DNA of 64,000 bases from Microbacterium jejuense (GCF_019511665.1 NZ_JAEUAW010000001.1:186001-250000); one strand, 5' to 3'. Positions 16,456-25,808 are shown, numbered from the stretch's first letter. Numbers and translations: made by a program. The notes: generated by a model not told the origin, from the sequence alone.

Positions 16456-17196
16456 TCAGAAGCGGTCGGGCGACGGCGTGCCGTGGCCGTACCGGATGAC
16501 GACGTCGGCGTGACGGTCGAAGCGGTAGCCGACGCCGCGCACGGTGCGCACGATGTCTTCGTAGCGGCCGAGCTTGGCGCGCAGGCGGCGGACGTGCACG
16601 TCGATCGTGCGCTCGCCGGGGGCGTCCTCTTCGGAGGCGCCCTGCCACAGCGACGTCACGAGCTCGGTCCGCTCGATCGTGCGGCCCTCGCGCAGCACCA
16701 GATACTGCAGCAGCTCGAACTCCTTGAACGTGAACGCGGCCGATTCGCCGTCGATGAGCACGCGCTTGCGCGAGATGTCGACGACGACGCCGCCGGCCGC
16801 GCTCTCTTCGTCCTCGGGCTCCTCCTGCTTGGTGCGGGCGATTGCGGAAGGCTCGTGGAGCGCGAGGCGCACGACGTCGACGTCGCGGCCGCCCGACCCG
16901 ACCGGCGCCAGCGCGACGGTGGCGTAGGTCTCGGCGGTGGGAGCGAGGTCGGCGAGGGTGCGGCGCAGCGCGTCGACGAGGACCCCGAGGCTGACGCCGC
17001 TGGCGGCGGCCTTCGCCTCGTCGATGCCGACGTACAGGGCGAAGCCGCGCGGGGCGGTGCCGGCAGGAAGCGCGCGTGCCGGTGCGGGCTCGGCGGGGGC
17101 GGCGGGCGTCTCGACGCGGGCGGGGTGGTTCACGGCGCGGAGGTGACGGACGGGAGCGGAGGTTGCGGGACGGTCGAGGAGTGCGGTGGTCGACAT
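16456..17196 (-). CDS. orphan OmpR/PhoB-type winged-helix regulator
   Basis: 246 residues. The C-terminal winged-helix effector domain (about 138-226) is clear: FTFKEFELLQYLVLREGRTIERTELV, ERTIDVHVRRLRAKLG in two stretches, then IVRTVRGVGYRF. The N-terminal 135 residues are not a response-regulator receiver: there is no phospho-acceptor Asp pattern, and the first 45 residues are a Pro/Ala-rich linker followed by a small alpha/beta segment (50-118). So this is a DNA-binding protein of two-component type without phosphorylation. It has a long upstream region (17197-17655). Target genes are unknown. Confidence 0.85.
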   Translation of the reverse strand: MSTTALLDRPATSAPVRHLRAVNHPARVETPAAPAEPAPARALPAGTAPRGFALYVGIDEAKAAASGVSLGVLVDALRRTLADLAPTAETYATVALAPVGSGGRDVDVVRLALHEPSAIARTKQEEPEDEESAAGGVVVDISRKRVLIDGESAAFTFKEFELLQYLVLREGRTIERTELVTSLWQGASEEDAPGERTIDVHVRRLRAKLGRYEDIVRTVRGVGYRFDRHADVVIRYGHGTPSPDRF

Positions 17197-17655
17197 GATG
17201 ATGGTCCTTGCGGAAGGAACCCGTATGACGGTGCCGGGTTCGGATGTGCTGCGGCCCTGATCGGCCGGGAGCCCGGGAGGGGCTGGTGCCCGACGTTGGG
17301 CGGTGTGCGAAGCGGATCCGGGTGCGCGTGATCGACGCACATGACCGGTGCTTCGGGGGACTCCATGCGATCCGTGTTCAGAAGCGGAGAAGGAGTCCGA
17401 CGGGGGTCACCGTGCTAGTGGCACATTCGACAACACATGACAGCGCGGCCGGCCATCATCATGCCGGCAGTCCCGTTCGCCTCCCAGGCGGACAGAGAAT
17501 GCGCGTTGTCAGTCATGTGGCCGATTATGACCGACTTTGTCGGAATACGTCAAATCGCCCGGATGCCGCGGCTCGAACGTGTCGGAATGTGACAGTTTGC
17601 TCAGTCTGAGGCGAGGGACGCGGTCGTCAGGGCGTCCGCGCAGTTTACTGGCAGC
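17197..17655. other. 459-bp intergenic region between divergent genes
   Basis: No plausible gene. It is less GC-rich than its surroundings and holds short symmetric sequences, such as GTGC-TAGTG-GCAC (17412-17424) and the repeated half-site TGTCGGAAT (near 17539 and 17581). Those positions suit binding sites for the winged-helix regulator encoded at 16456-17196, but nothing in the sequence proves it. Confidence 0.5.
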
Positions 17656-18090
17656 GTGCACACGCGACCCGGCCCGCTGAAACGGTGGTGGCTCGACCTC
17701 ATCCAGCGGCGTCTCAATCCCTGGACGCTGGACCTCGCCCGGCGTGGCCGCGGCCCCTTCTCGCTCGTCCGGCACGTCGGACGCAAGAGCGGCAGGGTCT
17801 TCGAGACGCCCGTGATCCTCGGCGAGGCCGCAGGCGGCTTCGTCGCCGAGCTCACCTACGGCCCGGCGGTGAACTGGTACCGCAACATCGTGGCCGGCGA
17901 AGGATGGGTGCTGCACCGGCGGCAGTGGTACCGCATCGTCGCGGTCGAGCCGCTCGCGGCCGACGAGGGCCGGCGAGCGTTCGGCCGCGGCCCGCGGGCC
18001 GTGCTGACGATCCTGCGGCGCCACGAGTTCCGGCTGCTGCGGGTGGAGCTTCTCGACGGTCCGCCGCCGGAGCCGGACGGCACTGCCTGA
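17656..18090 (+). CDS. deazaflavin (F420)-dependent nitroreductase-family protein
   Basis: 144 residues of the DUF385/Ddn-like split-barrel family. The core motif LVRHVGRKSGRVFETPVI (about 36-53) and the NWYRNIVAGEG segment (about 75-85) are typical. Members use the F420 cofactor, or sometimes flavin or heme, to reduce diverse substrates. The start is GTG 17656, with only a weak -10-like TTTACT just upstream. It is divergent from the winged-helix gene. Confidence 0.82.
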   Translation: MHTRPGPLKRWWLDLIQRRLNPWTLDLARRGRGPFSLVRHVGRKSGRVFETPVILGEAAGGFVAELTYGPAVNWYRNIVAGEGWVLHRRQWYRIVAVEPLAADEGRRAFGRGPRAVLTILRRHEFRLLRVELLDGPPPEPDGTA

Positions 18091-18153
18091 GTGATCGCCG
18101 CGACATCCGCTGCAGTGCGCACCGACGTCCGCCGCCGGGCGTACCCTGTGCGG

Positions 18154-18447
18154 GTGAGCGAGCTGCGTTTCTCGAATGAGCCGGATGCCTCGCGGTACAC
18201 CCTGCACCGCGGCGACGACCTCGTGAGCATCCTGGACTATCGCGACGACGGCCGGACCGTCGCCATGACCCGCGCGTACACCGTCCCCACCTTCCGGGGC
18301 CACGGCTACGCCGGAGAGCTGGTGGGGCGCGCTGTCGCGGAGCTGGAGAGCAGCGGCGACCGCAAGATCATCCCGGTGTGCTGGTACGTCGCCGACTGGT
18401 TCGACGAGAACCCCTCGCATCGCGGCATCCTCAACCCCCGCGCCTGA
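18154..18447 (+). CDS. GNAT family N-acetyltransferase (YjdJ/COG2388 type)
   Basis: 97 residues, the length of the small stand-alone GNAT subgroup. The acetyl-CoA loop is in FRGHGYAGELVGRAV (about 51-65) and the C-terminal signature CWYVADWFDENPSHRGIL follows. It would transfer acetyl from acetyl-CoA to an unknown amine. GTG 18154 is chosen because TACCCT ends exactly 6 nt upstream (leaderless pattern); an in-frame start at 18091 would overlap the preceding stop codon. Confidence 0.82.
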   Translation: MSELRFSNEPDASRYTLHRGDDLVSILDYRDDGRTVAMTRAYTVPTFRGHGYAGELVGRAVAELESSGDRKIIPVCWYVADWFDENPSHRGILNPRA

Positions 18448-18545
18448 CCCCTGCCGCGGCGTCGCGGTGCCGCCCCGCTCGTTGTCAACCCCATCCCGCC
18501 GCGCCGGCGCGCGACGGAGAGTGGAGGTCGACGAGAGGAGACGCC

Positions 18546-18782
18546 ATGCGACGCGATGGATCCGAGAACGGCAGCCTTCCCGAGGGCGTGATCAACGCCG
18601 ACCCCGCCGGCGGCTGGGAGGCCGTCGACGACCAGGAGTCGCGGGAGCGCAACATCGACGCTGATCCCGGACTGCTGACGGACGCCGCACTGCAGCCGGA
18701 CGACCCGGTCGAAGGGGAGGCGGCCCGGCAAGGGGCCGATCCCGACCTGGTCGCCCCGGACGAGCGGGGGGAGCAGCCGTGA
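18546..18782 (+). CDS. small acidic hydrophilic protein, unknown
   Basis: 78 residues, rich in Asp, Glu, Gly and Pro, with no hydrophobic segment and no recognised domain; probably disordered. A GAGAGGAG site lies 6 nt before ATG 18546. Its TGA overlaps the GTG start of the next gene (GTGA, 18779-18782), which shows that the two are translated together. Confidence 0.68.
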   Translation: MRRDGSENGSLPEGVINADPAGGWEAVDDQESRERNIDADPGLLTDAALQPDDPVEGEAARQGADPDLVAPDERGEQP

Positions 18783-19228
18783 CGACCCCTTCCCACGAAG
18801 ACCGGCCCGAGCGTCCCCGCGACCAGGCCGGACACGAGAACGACAGCGGACAGCAGCCCGACCACGAAGCGGTGGGCGTCGGCGTGATCCACGGACCCGC
18901 GGCGCCCGGCACCGGAGAACCGCCCGAGGCGGCCGGCTCCGCGGCGGAGCCGACCACCGGCGCAGCCGGGGACGCGCTGGATCAGGACCAGGAGCGCCGC
19001 TTGCCGACCATGGCGGAGGACGACGCGGAAGGACTCGAGAAGGTGACGGGCATCGTCGCTCAGACCCGCCAGGACAGCGGCACCGAACCCCTCGACCGGA
19101 TCGTCGAGGTGCTGCGCGACAGGCTGCAGCAGGCCGGCGTGGAGCTGCCCGACGGCGACATCGAGGAGCTCGCGCGCCAGGTGTCGACGGGTGACGCCCC
19201 CGACGACGGCGCCGACGGCCAGGGCTAG
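18779..19228 (+). CDS. acidic hydrophilic protein, unknown
   Basis: 149 residues. The first 85 residues are acidic, low-complexity and probably disordered. The last 60 (GTEPLDRIVEVLRDRLQQAG and ELPDGDIEELARQVSTG) look like a small helical domain. The GTG start overlaps the stop of 18546-18782. It may be a partner of that protein; the function is unknown. Its TAG stop overlaps that of the convergent gene 19225-19464 by 3 bp. Confidence 0.68.
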   Translation: MTTPSHEDRPERPRDQAGHENDSGQQPDHEAVGVGVIHGPAAPGTGEPPEAAGSAAEPTTGAAGDALDQDQERRLPTMAEDDAEGLEKVTGIVAQTRQDSGTEPLDRIVEVLRDRLQQAGVELPDGDIEELARQVSTGDAPDDGADGQG

Positions 19229-19464
19229 GCGACCGCGCAGCCGGCTGCGGCCTCGCCGTGCGCGTGGAGCCCGATGGGGCGCGGCCAGGCCGTCCGTTCC
19301 GGACGCGGCGCGACGACGGTCGTCCGCGGCTGCGGCGCGAAGGCGTCGAGGTGCGCCGGGGCGGCGGCGGAGCGCTCCCGGATCGATGCGAGGATCAGGC
19401 GTTCGTGCTCTCGAGTGCGGCTGTCGTGGTGGTACTGCTGTTCGGCGGCGTATACAGCGAACAT
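19225..19464 (-). CDS. small protein, unknown function
   Basis: 79 residues starting MFAVYAAEQQYHHDSRTREHERL, with a helical N-terminal half and a Pro/Arg/Ala-rich tail. A good GGAGGAA site lies 4 nt before the ATG, which is the main support for it being a gene. No domain recognised. Confidence 0.6.
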   Translation of the reverse strand: MFAVYAAEQQYHHDSRTREHERLILASIRERSAAAPAHLDAFAPQPRTTVVAPRPERTAWPRPIGLHAHGEAAAGCAVA

Positions 19465-19571
19465 GGCTTCCTCCGTTGGTTCGACAGGGGCAACCTACGC
19501 CGGGGGTCCGACATTGCCGGGCCGAGCCGGCCTGGCAGGAATCCGCCGCCAAGAGGCAGTCGGGCGAGGTG

Positions 19572-20306
19572 TCAGCGGCCTTCGGCGGCGAACGCGGTGA
19601 TCAGACGCGCGGCGGGTGCGGCATCCCGGATCATCGTCTCGTGACCGTGACCCGCGACCTCGGCGTAGCGTCCGTCCGGAAGGCCCGCCGCGACGCGTCG
19701 GCACCAGGCCCGCGGTGCGACGAGATCCTCCTCGCCGCGGATCACCAGAGCGGGCACGTGCGCGCGGGCCAGCACGTCCTCCGGCCGGTGGATCAGCATC
19801 GCGCGCAGCTTCGCCCGCAGATGGGGCCCCGCCCGCACGTACTCCCGCGCACCGCGCACGATCACCCGGGGGCTCTCCACGGCGATGTCGCGCAGGAGCC
19901 GACCCAGCTGACGCGGAGCCGTCCGGGCCGAGGGGTCGACCGTCGGGCCGATGAGCACGATGCGCTCGACGACGTCGGGATGCCGCACCGCCACCTCGAG
20001 CACCACCTGCGCGCCCATCGAGTGCCCGATCAGCACCGCGCGACCCGCCACGCGCGCGCGCAGGTAGGCCGCGACGAGGTCGGCGGTGCGCTCCATGGTC
20101 AGCACGCGCGCGGGCTCGGGGGCTTCGCCGAACCCCGGCAGATCCACGGCGATGACCTCGCCGTCGCCCAGATGACGTGCCAGGTCGGCGAACACGGTGC
20201 GTCCCATGCCGATGCCGTGCACCAGGACGTAGACCGGGGTCCCCTCTCCGCGGCGCTCGGCGACGAGCGTCGCGCCGGCGTGCGCGAACCGTTCCGCCGC
20301 CCGCAT
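19572..20306 (-). CDS. alpha/beta-fold hydrolase
   Basis: 244 residues with the classical alpha/beta-hydrolase arrangement: oxyanion-region VHGIGMGRTVF (about 29-39), nucleophile Ser in IGHSMGAQVV (about 94-103), acid in IRGEEDLVAP (about 188-197), and His in GHGHETMI (about 216-223). Substrate unknown. The gene starts 2 bp after the stop of 20309-20869 and is probably cotranscribed with it. Confidence 0.85.
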   Translation of the reverse strand: MRAAERFAHAGATLVAERRGEGTPVYVLVHGIGMGRTVFADLARHLGDGEVIAVDLPGFGEAPEPARVLTMERTADLVAAYLRARVAGRAVLIGHSMGAQVVLEVAVRHPDVVERIVLIGPTVDPSARTAPRQLGRLLRDIAVESPRVIVRGAREYVRAGPHLRAKLRAMLIHRPEDVLARAHVPALVIRGEEDLVAPRAWCRRVAAGLPDGRYAEVAGHGHETMIRDAAPAARLITAFAAEGR

Positions 20307-20308
20307 GC

Positions 20309-20869
20309 TCAGGCGGCGCCCGGCTGGTCGCGCAGACCGACGCGATCGGGGATGTCGAACTGCACGCGGGGCAGCCACGACGACGGCTCGGGCCACGGTC
20401 GCGACGCCGGAAGGGCCCGCAGTCGCGCCCGCACAGCCGTGCCCGACGCCTCGACCGGCAGCACGCGCGACGGCGCGTGGTGCGCGAGGGCGCCCAGCCA
20501 CCAGTGCCGCCACGTCCCCTCGATCGCCTCGGGGCCGGCCACCAGGTAGTAGTCGGGCATGACAGCCTCGCCCGATGCGAACAGCGACAGCAGCTCGTCG
20601 ATCTCGGCCTCCAGCGACCCGAGGGTCGCTCGCTCCTCGTACAGCTCGACCCATGCCGCTCCGACGTGGACGAGCGGATCCGCGTCGTGCACGACGTAGG
20701 GAAGCGACACCGACGTCACGAGGTGGGCCGCCGTGGCCGGGTCGGCGTCGCGCAGCGACAGCGCGACCAGCGCAGGGAGGTCCGCGAGGCCGGTCAGCAG
20801 CTCGTCGCTGTCGGCGCCGACGAGGGCGACGACGGTGGACAGCGGGGCGGGGTCCGGGATGAGCGCCAT
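20309..20869 (-). CDS. conserved hypothetical protein
   Basis: 186 residues, cytoplasmic, with no recognised domain. It is rich in Ala, Leu and Asp, with a Trp cluster (TWRHWWLGALAHH) near the middle. TATCGT (minus strand, 20880-20875) ends 5 nt before the ATG, which supports the start and a leaderless transcript. The downstream hydrolase gene follows after 2 bp. Confidence 0.65.
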   Translation of the reverse strand: MALIPDPAPLSTVVALVGADSDELLTGLADLPALVALSLRDADPATAAHLVTSVSLPYVVHDADPLVHVGAAWVELYEERATLGSLEAEIDELLSLFASGEAVMPDYYLVAGPEAIEGTWRHWWLGALAHHAPSRVLPVEASGTAVRARLRALPASRPWPEPSSWLPRVQFDIPDRVGLRDQPGAA

Positions 20870-21008
20870 GTTCCACGATACGTCCGCGCCGCCGTGTTGC
20901 GGCGGCGCACCCGCCGCGACGGGGCGTCCGGACACTCGTCGACCGGCGTGTTGCGGGCGCGCGGCCAGCCTCGGCGCGGATGTCGGTGCCCGAACGTACC
21001 GTGGCTGC

Positions 21009-22157
21009 ATGCGGATCCTGCACACCTCGGACTGGCACATCGGGCGGTCGTTCCACGGCCACGCCACGCTCGATGCGCTGCGCGGCGTGCTCGACGCGCT
21101 GACCGCCCAGGTGCGAGAGCGCGACGTCGACGTCGTCATCGTCGCGGGCGACGTGTTCGACTCCGCCACGCCGGCCGCGGGCGCCTACACCCTTCTCACC
21201 GATGCGCTCCGGGGCATCGCGGACGCGGGTGCGACCGTCGTCGTCACGAGCGGCAACCACGACTCGGCCGCCCGTCTGGGGTTCCAGTCAGGACTGCTGC
21301 GCGACGGCGTGCACGTCCTCACGGACCCCTCTGCGATCGGCTCGCCGGTGACGGTGCACGACGAGCACGGCGCGGTGCACGTGTACGGCATCCCCTTCCT
21401 CGAGCCCGTGCTGATGCGCGGCGAGTGGCCCGGCGTGCGCTCCCAGGCCGACGTGCTCGCGCGCGCCATGGACATCGTGCGGGCGGATGCCGCCACCCGC
21501 GGCGGTCGCACGGTCGCGGTCGCGCACTGCTTCGCCGCGGGGGTCGAGCCCACGCCGCACCTCGAGCGCGACATTCAGCAAGGCGGTCTCGACATCGTGC
21601 CGCTGTCGACCTTCGCCGGCGTGGACTACGCGGCGCTGGGGCACATCCACGGGCGCCAGCAGCTCGCACCGCACATGCGCTACGCCGGGGCGCCGCTGCA
21701 CTACAGCTTCGACGAAGGACACAAGCCGCGCGGTTCGTGGCTCGTCGAGCTCGGCGCCGACGGACTCGGTGAGGTGGAGTGGATGCCCCTCCCTGTGCCG
21801 CGCGTGCTCACGACGCTCACCGCGACCCTCGACGAGCTGCTGACGGACGAGCGCTTCGCCGCCCACTGCGACGACTGGGTGCGCGCCGTGTACACCGACG
21901 CGCTGCCGCAGCGCGAGCCGATGCGCCGGCTGCTGGCCCGGTTCCCGTACTGCGCCGAGGTGCGGCACACGCCGCCCGCCGGGCGCGCCCATCCGCCCCG
22001 CACCTACGCGGAGCGCGTCGCGAGCGCCCGCAACGACTCCGAGCTCGTCGACGCGTTCCTCGCGCACGTGCGCGACGGCGAGGGCGCCTCCGACCGTGAG
22101 GCCGAGCTTGTCCGCGAGCTGCTGGACGACCGCGTGCGAGCGGAGGCGTCGGCGTGA
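21009..22157 (+). CDS. sbcD: exonuclease subunit SbcD (Mre11 homologue)
   Basis: 382-residue Mn-dependent nuclease subunit of the SbcCD complex, which opens hairpin and blocked DNA ends. The metallophosphoesterase motifs appear in order: HTSDWHIGR (5-13), AGDVFD (46-51), SGNHDSAARLG (81-91), VAHCFA and GHIHGRQ. TACCGT ends 6 nt before ATG 21009. The TGA overlaps the GTG of sbcC. The substrate class is notable here because the window is rich in long DNA palindromes. Confidence 0.95.
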   Translation: MRILHTSDWHIGRSFHGHATLDALRGVLDALTAQVRERDVDVVIVAGDVFDSATPAAGAYTLLTDALRGIADAGATVVVTSGNHDSAARLGFQSGLLRDGVHVLTDPSAIGSPVTVHDEHGAVHVYGIPFLEPVLMRGEWPGVRSQADVLARAMDIVRADAATRGGRTVAVAHCFAAGVEPTPHLERDIQQGGLDIVPLSTFAGVDYAALGHIHGRQQLAPHMRYAGAPLHYSFDEGHKPRGSWLVELGADGLGEVEWMPLPVPRVLTTLTATLDELLTDERFAAHCDDWVRAVYTDALPQREPMRRLLARFPYCAEVRHTPPAGRAHPPRTYAERVASARNDSELVDAFLAHVRDGEGASDREAELVRELLDDRVRAEASA

Positions 22158-25100
22158 GGCTGCACCGGCTGGAGCTCACCGGCTTCGGGCCGTTCCGCGA
22201 GCGGCAGACCGTCGACTTCGACGAGTTCGCGCGCGAGGGCATCTTCCTCATCACCGGTCGCACCGGCGCCGGCAAGTCGAGCATCCTCGACGGCGTGTGC
22301 TTCGCGCTCTACGGCAGCGTGCCGCGGTACGAAACCGGCGACAAGAGGCTGCGCAGCGACCACTGCGAGCCGGAGGACCCGACCGAGGTGCGGCTGGAGT
22401 TCACGGTCGGCGACCGGCGCTGGAGGGTCACGAGGGCCCCGGACTATCAGCGGCCGGCCCGGCGCGGCGGCGGCATGACGACCGAGCCGACGCGCGCCGA
22501 GCTCGAAGAGCTCGTCGAGGGGGAGTGGATCGGGCGTGCGGCCAAGCCGCGCGAGGTCGGCCTGCTGCTCGACGAGGTGCTCGGGCTCAGTGCGCAGCAG
22601 TTCCAGCAGGTGATCCTGCTGGCGCAGAACAAGTTCTCGCGGTTCCTGCTCGCGTCGGGCGGTGAGCGCCAGTCGCTGCTGCGCGCGCTGTTCGGCACCC
22701 GCCGGTACGAGGAGTACACGCGTGAGCTCGGTGAGCGCGGCAAGCGCGCGCAGCAGGAGGTCGAAGCGCTCGGCGAGCGTGCCCGGACGCTCCTCGACCA
22801 GGCGGAGCGTCTCGTCGCGGCGAGCGACCTCGGCGCCACCGCGGAGGGCGCCGAGGACGCGGTCGATGCGGCGTCCGACTCCGGAGCGCCGCGCGATCTC
22901 GCGGCACGTCGCGCAGCCGTCGAGCTGGCGCTGCAGCGTGCGGCGTACCGCCTTGAGACGGCGACCCATCAGCGCGCCGACGCCGAGGCCGCGCGTGCTG
23001 CCGCCGAGGCCGCGCATGCCGCCGTTGTGGCCTTGGCGAAGTCGCAGGGCGAGCTGGCACGCGCGCGCGAACGGCTGTCGGCGCTCGAAGATGCTGCCGA
23101 CGTCGTCGCCGCCGACCGTGCGACCCTCGACGACGCCCGCGCCGCCGAGGCGCTGCGCGCGCCGCTCGACGCCGCACGCCGCGCCGAAGCCGCGGCAGCT
23201 GCCGCCTCCGCCGCCACGATCACGGCCGACGATGCGTGGCACCGCGCCGCGGCCGACATCGGAGCGGATGCGGACGGCGAGCTCGACGCGATCATCGAGC
23301 GGCTCACCGGCGATCTCGCGGTCTGGACGGCGGCTCTGGCCCAGGAGTCCGCGCTCGCCGAGCAGCGCGTCGAGTGCGAACGCGCCACCGCGGACGTGGT
23401 GCGCCTGGAGGCAGACGTCGTCGCGCTCGACGCCCAGCGCGCCGCGGTACCCGCCGAGCTCGCGCGTATCGAGGCCGAGCTCGCGGACGCCCGAGAGCGT
23501 GCGGCGCTCCTCGATCCAGCGCAGGAACGGCGCGCCGAGGTCGCCGCGCGCCTCGTCGCGGCCGAAGAGGCTGCCGGTCTGGCCGACACCCGCCGGGCGG
23601 CCGAGCTCGCGCATCGGGATGCGGCGGCCGCGGCATCCGACACGGCGGCTCAGGTCGCCGCACTGCTGCAGCGCCGCCTCGACGGCTACGCGGGCGAGCT
23701 CGCGACGCACCTCGTCGACGGCGAGGCGTGTGCGGTCTGCGGAGCCACCGAGCACCCGCGCCCCGCCGAGCCCTCGCTCGAGCCGGTGACCGATGAGCTG
23801 CTGGCCGCCGCGGAGGCCGCACGCGACCGGGCCGCCGCCGCCGAGCGCACGGCGTCCGACGTTGCCCGCAGCGCGCGCGAGCGCCATGCCGAGGCGACGG
23901 CGCGTGCCGGGGGAGAGTCCGTCGAGGCGCTTCGCGACCGGCTCGAAGCTGCCGTCGTCGAGGTCGCCGCAGCGGAGCAGGCCGGGGCCCGGCGAGACAC
24001 GCTGGCCTCGCAGCTCGCCGAGCTGGCCGCCCTCGACGCCGAGGCCGAGGCTTCGCGAGCCGTGCTGCTCGAAGCCCTGGCCGCAGCCCGCACACAGGTC
24101 GAGGTCCTCACCGCGACGATCGAGGCCACGCAGGCTGTGGTCGACGAGGCCCGCGGCGGGTACGAGACCGTCGCCGCCCGCGTCGCGCAGGCCACGGCGT
24201 CGAGGGATGCCGCACGCGCCGCCTCCCGCGCGCGCGATGACGCCGCACGCGCGGCTGTCGCGCTCGACGCCGCGCGGGCCGACGTGGCCGACCGGGTCGC
24301 GGCATCCCCCTTCGCCGACGCCGAGGCCGCGACGGCCGCACTGCGCGACCCGTCGGCCGTCGCCGCACTGGCGACGCGCATCGCCGAGCACGACAGCCAG
24401 CTCGCCGCGGTCCGCGCGCGCCTGCTCGAGCTCGAACTGGAGCTCGCCGGGGCGCCGGACGGCCCCGTCGACACGGCGCAGTCGCAGACGACGCTCGACG
24501 CCGCCGACCGGGCGCGCACCGAGGCGCTCGAAGCAGAGCACAGCGCACGCTCGCTGGTCGCCGCACTGCGCGACCTGGGGATGCAGATCGACGACGCCTA
24601 CGCGGGGATCGGCGTGCGTGCCGACGAGGCCGCCGCCATCGTCCGCCTGGCCGACACGCTCGCGGGCCGCGCCCCCAACACGATGAAGATGGACCTCGAG
24701 ACGTTCGTGCTGGCCGCCGAGCTCGAAGAGATCGTCGCCGCGGCCAACGTCCGCCTGGCCGACATGTCTTCGGGCCGCTACCGTCTGCAGCACACCGACG
24801 CACGCGCGGCGCGCGGTGCGGCATCCGGTCTGGGACTGGAGATCCTCGACGGGTTCACCGGCCAGGCGCGCCCGGCGCAGTCGCTGTCGGGGGGCGAGAC
24901 GTTCCTCGCGTCGCTCGCCCTCGCGCTGGGGCTCGCCGAGGTCGTCACCTCTCGCGCCGGGGGCGTGCGGCTCGACACCCTGTTCGTCGACGAGGGCTTC
25001 GGCTCGCTCGATGACGACACGCTCGACCTCGCCATGCGCACGCTCGACGAGCTGCGCCAGGGCGGGCGCACCGTGGGCGTCATCAGCCACGTCGCCGCGA

Positions 25101-25189
25101 TGAAGGAGCTGCTGCCCGCGCAGCTCGCCGTCGAGGCGACGCCGCACGGCCCGAGCGTCATCCGTCAGGCATCCGTCGTCGCGCACTGA
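22154..25189 (+). CDS. sbcC: exonuclease subunit SbcC (Rad50 homologue, SMC-like ATPase)
   Basis: 1011 residues. Walker A is GRTGAGKSS near residue 36; long Ala/Glu/Arg-rich coiled coils flank the zinc hook CAVC (Cys526 and Cys529); the ABC signature is LSGGETFLASLALALG near 912, and Walker B LFVDEGFGSLDDDT near 940. With SbcD it forms the ATP-driven nuclease that cuts DNA hairpins and protein-blocked ends. The GTG start overlaps the sbcD stop (GTGA). Length and order are normal. The long open frame on the opposite strand is a high-GC shadow. Confidence 0.96.
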   Translation: MRLHRLELTGFGPFRERQTVDFDEFAREGIFLITGRTGAGKSSILDGVCFALYGSVPRYETGDKRLRSDHCEPEDPTEVRLEFTVGDRRWRVTRAPDYQRPARRGGGMTTEPTRAELEELVEGEWIGRAAKPREVGLLLDEVLGLSAQQFQQVILLAQNKFSRFLLASGGERQSLLRALFGTRRYEEYTRELGERGKRAQQEVEALGERARTLLDQAERLVAASDLGATAEGAEDAVDAASDSGAPRDLAARRAAVELALQRAAYRLETATHQRADAEAARAAAEAAHAAVVALAKSQGELARARERLSALEDAADVVAADRATLDDARAAEALRAPLDAARRAEAAAAAASAATITADDAWHRAAADIGADADGELDAIIERLTGDLAVWTAALAQESALAEQRVECERATADVVRLEADVVALDAQRAAVPAELARIEAELADARERAALLDPAQERRAEVAARLVAAEEAAGLADTRRAAELAHRDAAAAASDTAAQVAALLQRRLDGYAGELATHLVDGEACAVCGATEHPRPAEPSLEPVTDELLAAAEAARDRAAAAERTASDVARSARERHAEATARAGGESVEALRDRLEAAVVEVAAAEQAGARRDTLASQLAELAALDAEAEASRAVLLEALAAARTQVEVLTATIEATQAVVDEARGGYETVAARVAQATASRDAARAASRARDDAARAAVALDAARADVADRVAASPFADAEAATAALRDPSAVAALATRIAEHDSQLAAVRARLLELELELAGAPDGPVDTAQSQTTLDAADRARTEALEAEHSARSLVAALRDLGMQIDDAYAGIGVRADEAAAIVRLADTLAGRAPNTMKMDLETFVLAAELEEIVAAANVRLADMSSGRYRLQHTDARAARGAASGLGLEILDGFTGQARPAQSLSGGETFLASLALALGLAEVVTSRAGGVRLDTLFVDEGFGSLDDDTLDLAMRTLDELRQGGRTVGVISHVAAMKELLPAQLAVEATPHGPSVIRQASVVAH

Positions 25190-25219
25190 GGCCACGCCGG
25201 GCGCCCAGCGCGCGGTGTT

Positions 25220-25777
25220 TCAGACCCCGTACTCCTCCCGGAGATGGTCGCGAAGCTGGTGGCTGCACGCGGTGACCGCGGCGTGCCAGTCGGTGATCGC
25301 GCCGTCCTGCGCGCGATCCGAGACCGCCTTGAACACGCGGATCGGCACGCCGAAGCGCTGCGCCACCCAGATGTAGGCGTAGGTCTCCATGTCGACGAGG
25401 CTCGCGCCGAGCGGCCGGATCACGGCCACCGCCTCGGCGTCGTCCACGAAGTGGTCGCCGGTCGCGATGGCGACGCCCTCAGGGCCGACCTCGACCCGCG
25501 CCGGCAGTGACACGTGCTGGCCGACGATGCCGTCGATGTCGGTCACGTCGTGCTGGATCGCCGCCGAGATCTCGTAGACGGATGCCTCCAGCCGGGCGTC
25601 GATCGCGCCGGCGGTGCCGACCACCACGATCTCGTCGTAGGTCGCGGCGTCCAGCGCGCGCGTCAGCGCGTACGTCGCCTGCAGCTTGCCGGGACCGGTG
25701 ACGAGCCGGGCGAACCCGGGCAGCTCCGGCTCGAAGGCGACGAGCTCGGACTCGAGGGCGGCGACGAGAAGTCTCAT
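25220..25777 (-). CDS. 5'-methylthioadenosine/S-adenosylhomocysteine nucleosidase-like protein
   Basis: 185 residues of the PNP/UDP phosphorylase superfamily, shorter than typical MTAN (about 230). Key features are Glu10 in VAALESEL (proton relay), the VVVGTAGAID turn (53-62), the substrate-binding VDMETYAYIWVA (about 131-142), and Asp in FKAVSDRAQDG (catalytic). It would cleave the N-glycosidic bond of a nucleoside such as methylthioadenosine. The short form without the first strand-loop insert is common in actinobacteria. It is followed upstream by the palindrome array 25809-26080. Confidence 0.82.
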   Translation of the reverse strand: MRLLVAALESELVAFEPELPGFARLVTGPGKLQATYALTRALDAATYDEIVVVGTAGAIDARLEASVYEISAAIQHDVTDIDGIVGQHVSLPARVEVGPEGVAIATGDHFVDDAEAVAVIRPLGASLVDMETYAYIWVAQRFGVPIRVFKAVSDRAQDGAITDWHAAVTACSHQLRDHLREEYGV

Positions 25778-25808
25778 CCGTCCATTCTCGCGTGCCGCCG
25801 TGCGGTCT

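Noticed and set aside
22004..25195. A 1063-codon open frame on the minus strand opposite sbcC
   Set aside because: Its composition is that of a codon-shadow (Arg, Gly and Val-rich, no domain). SbcC on the plus strand has every motif expected.
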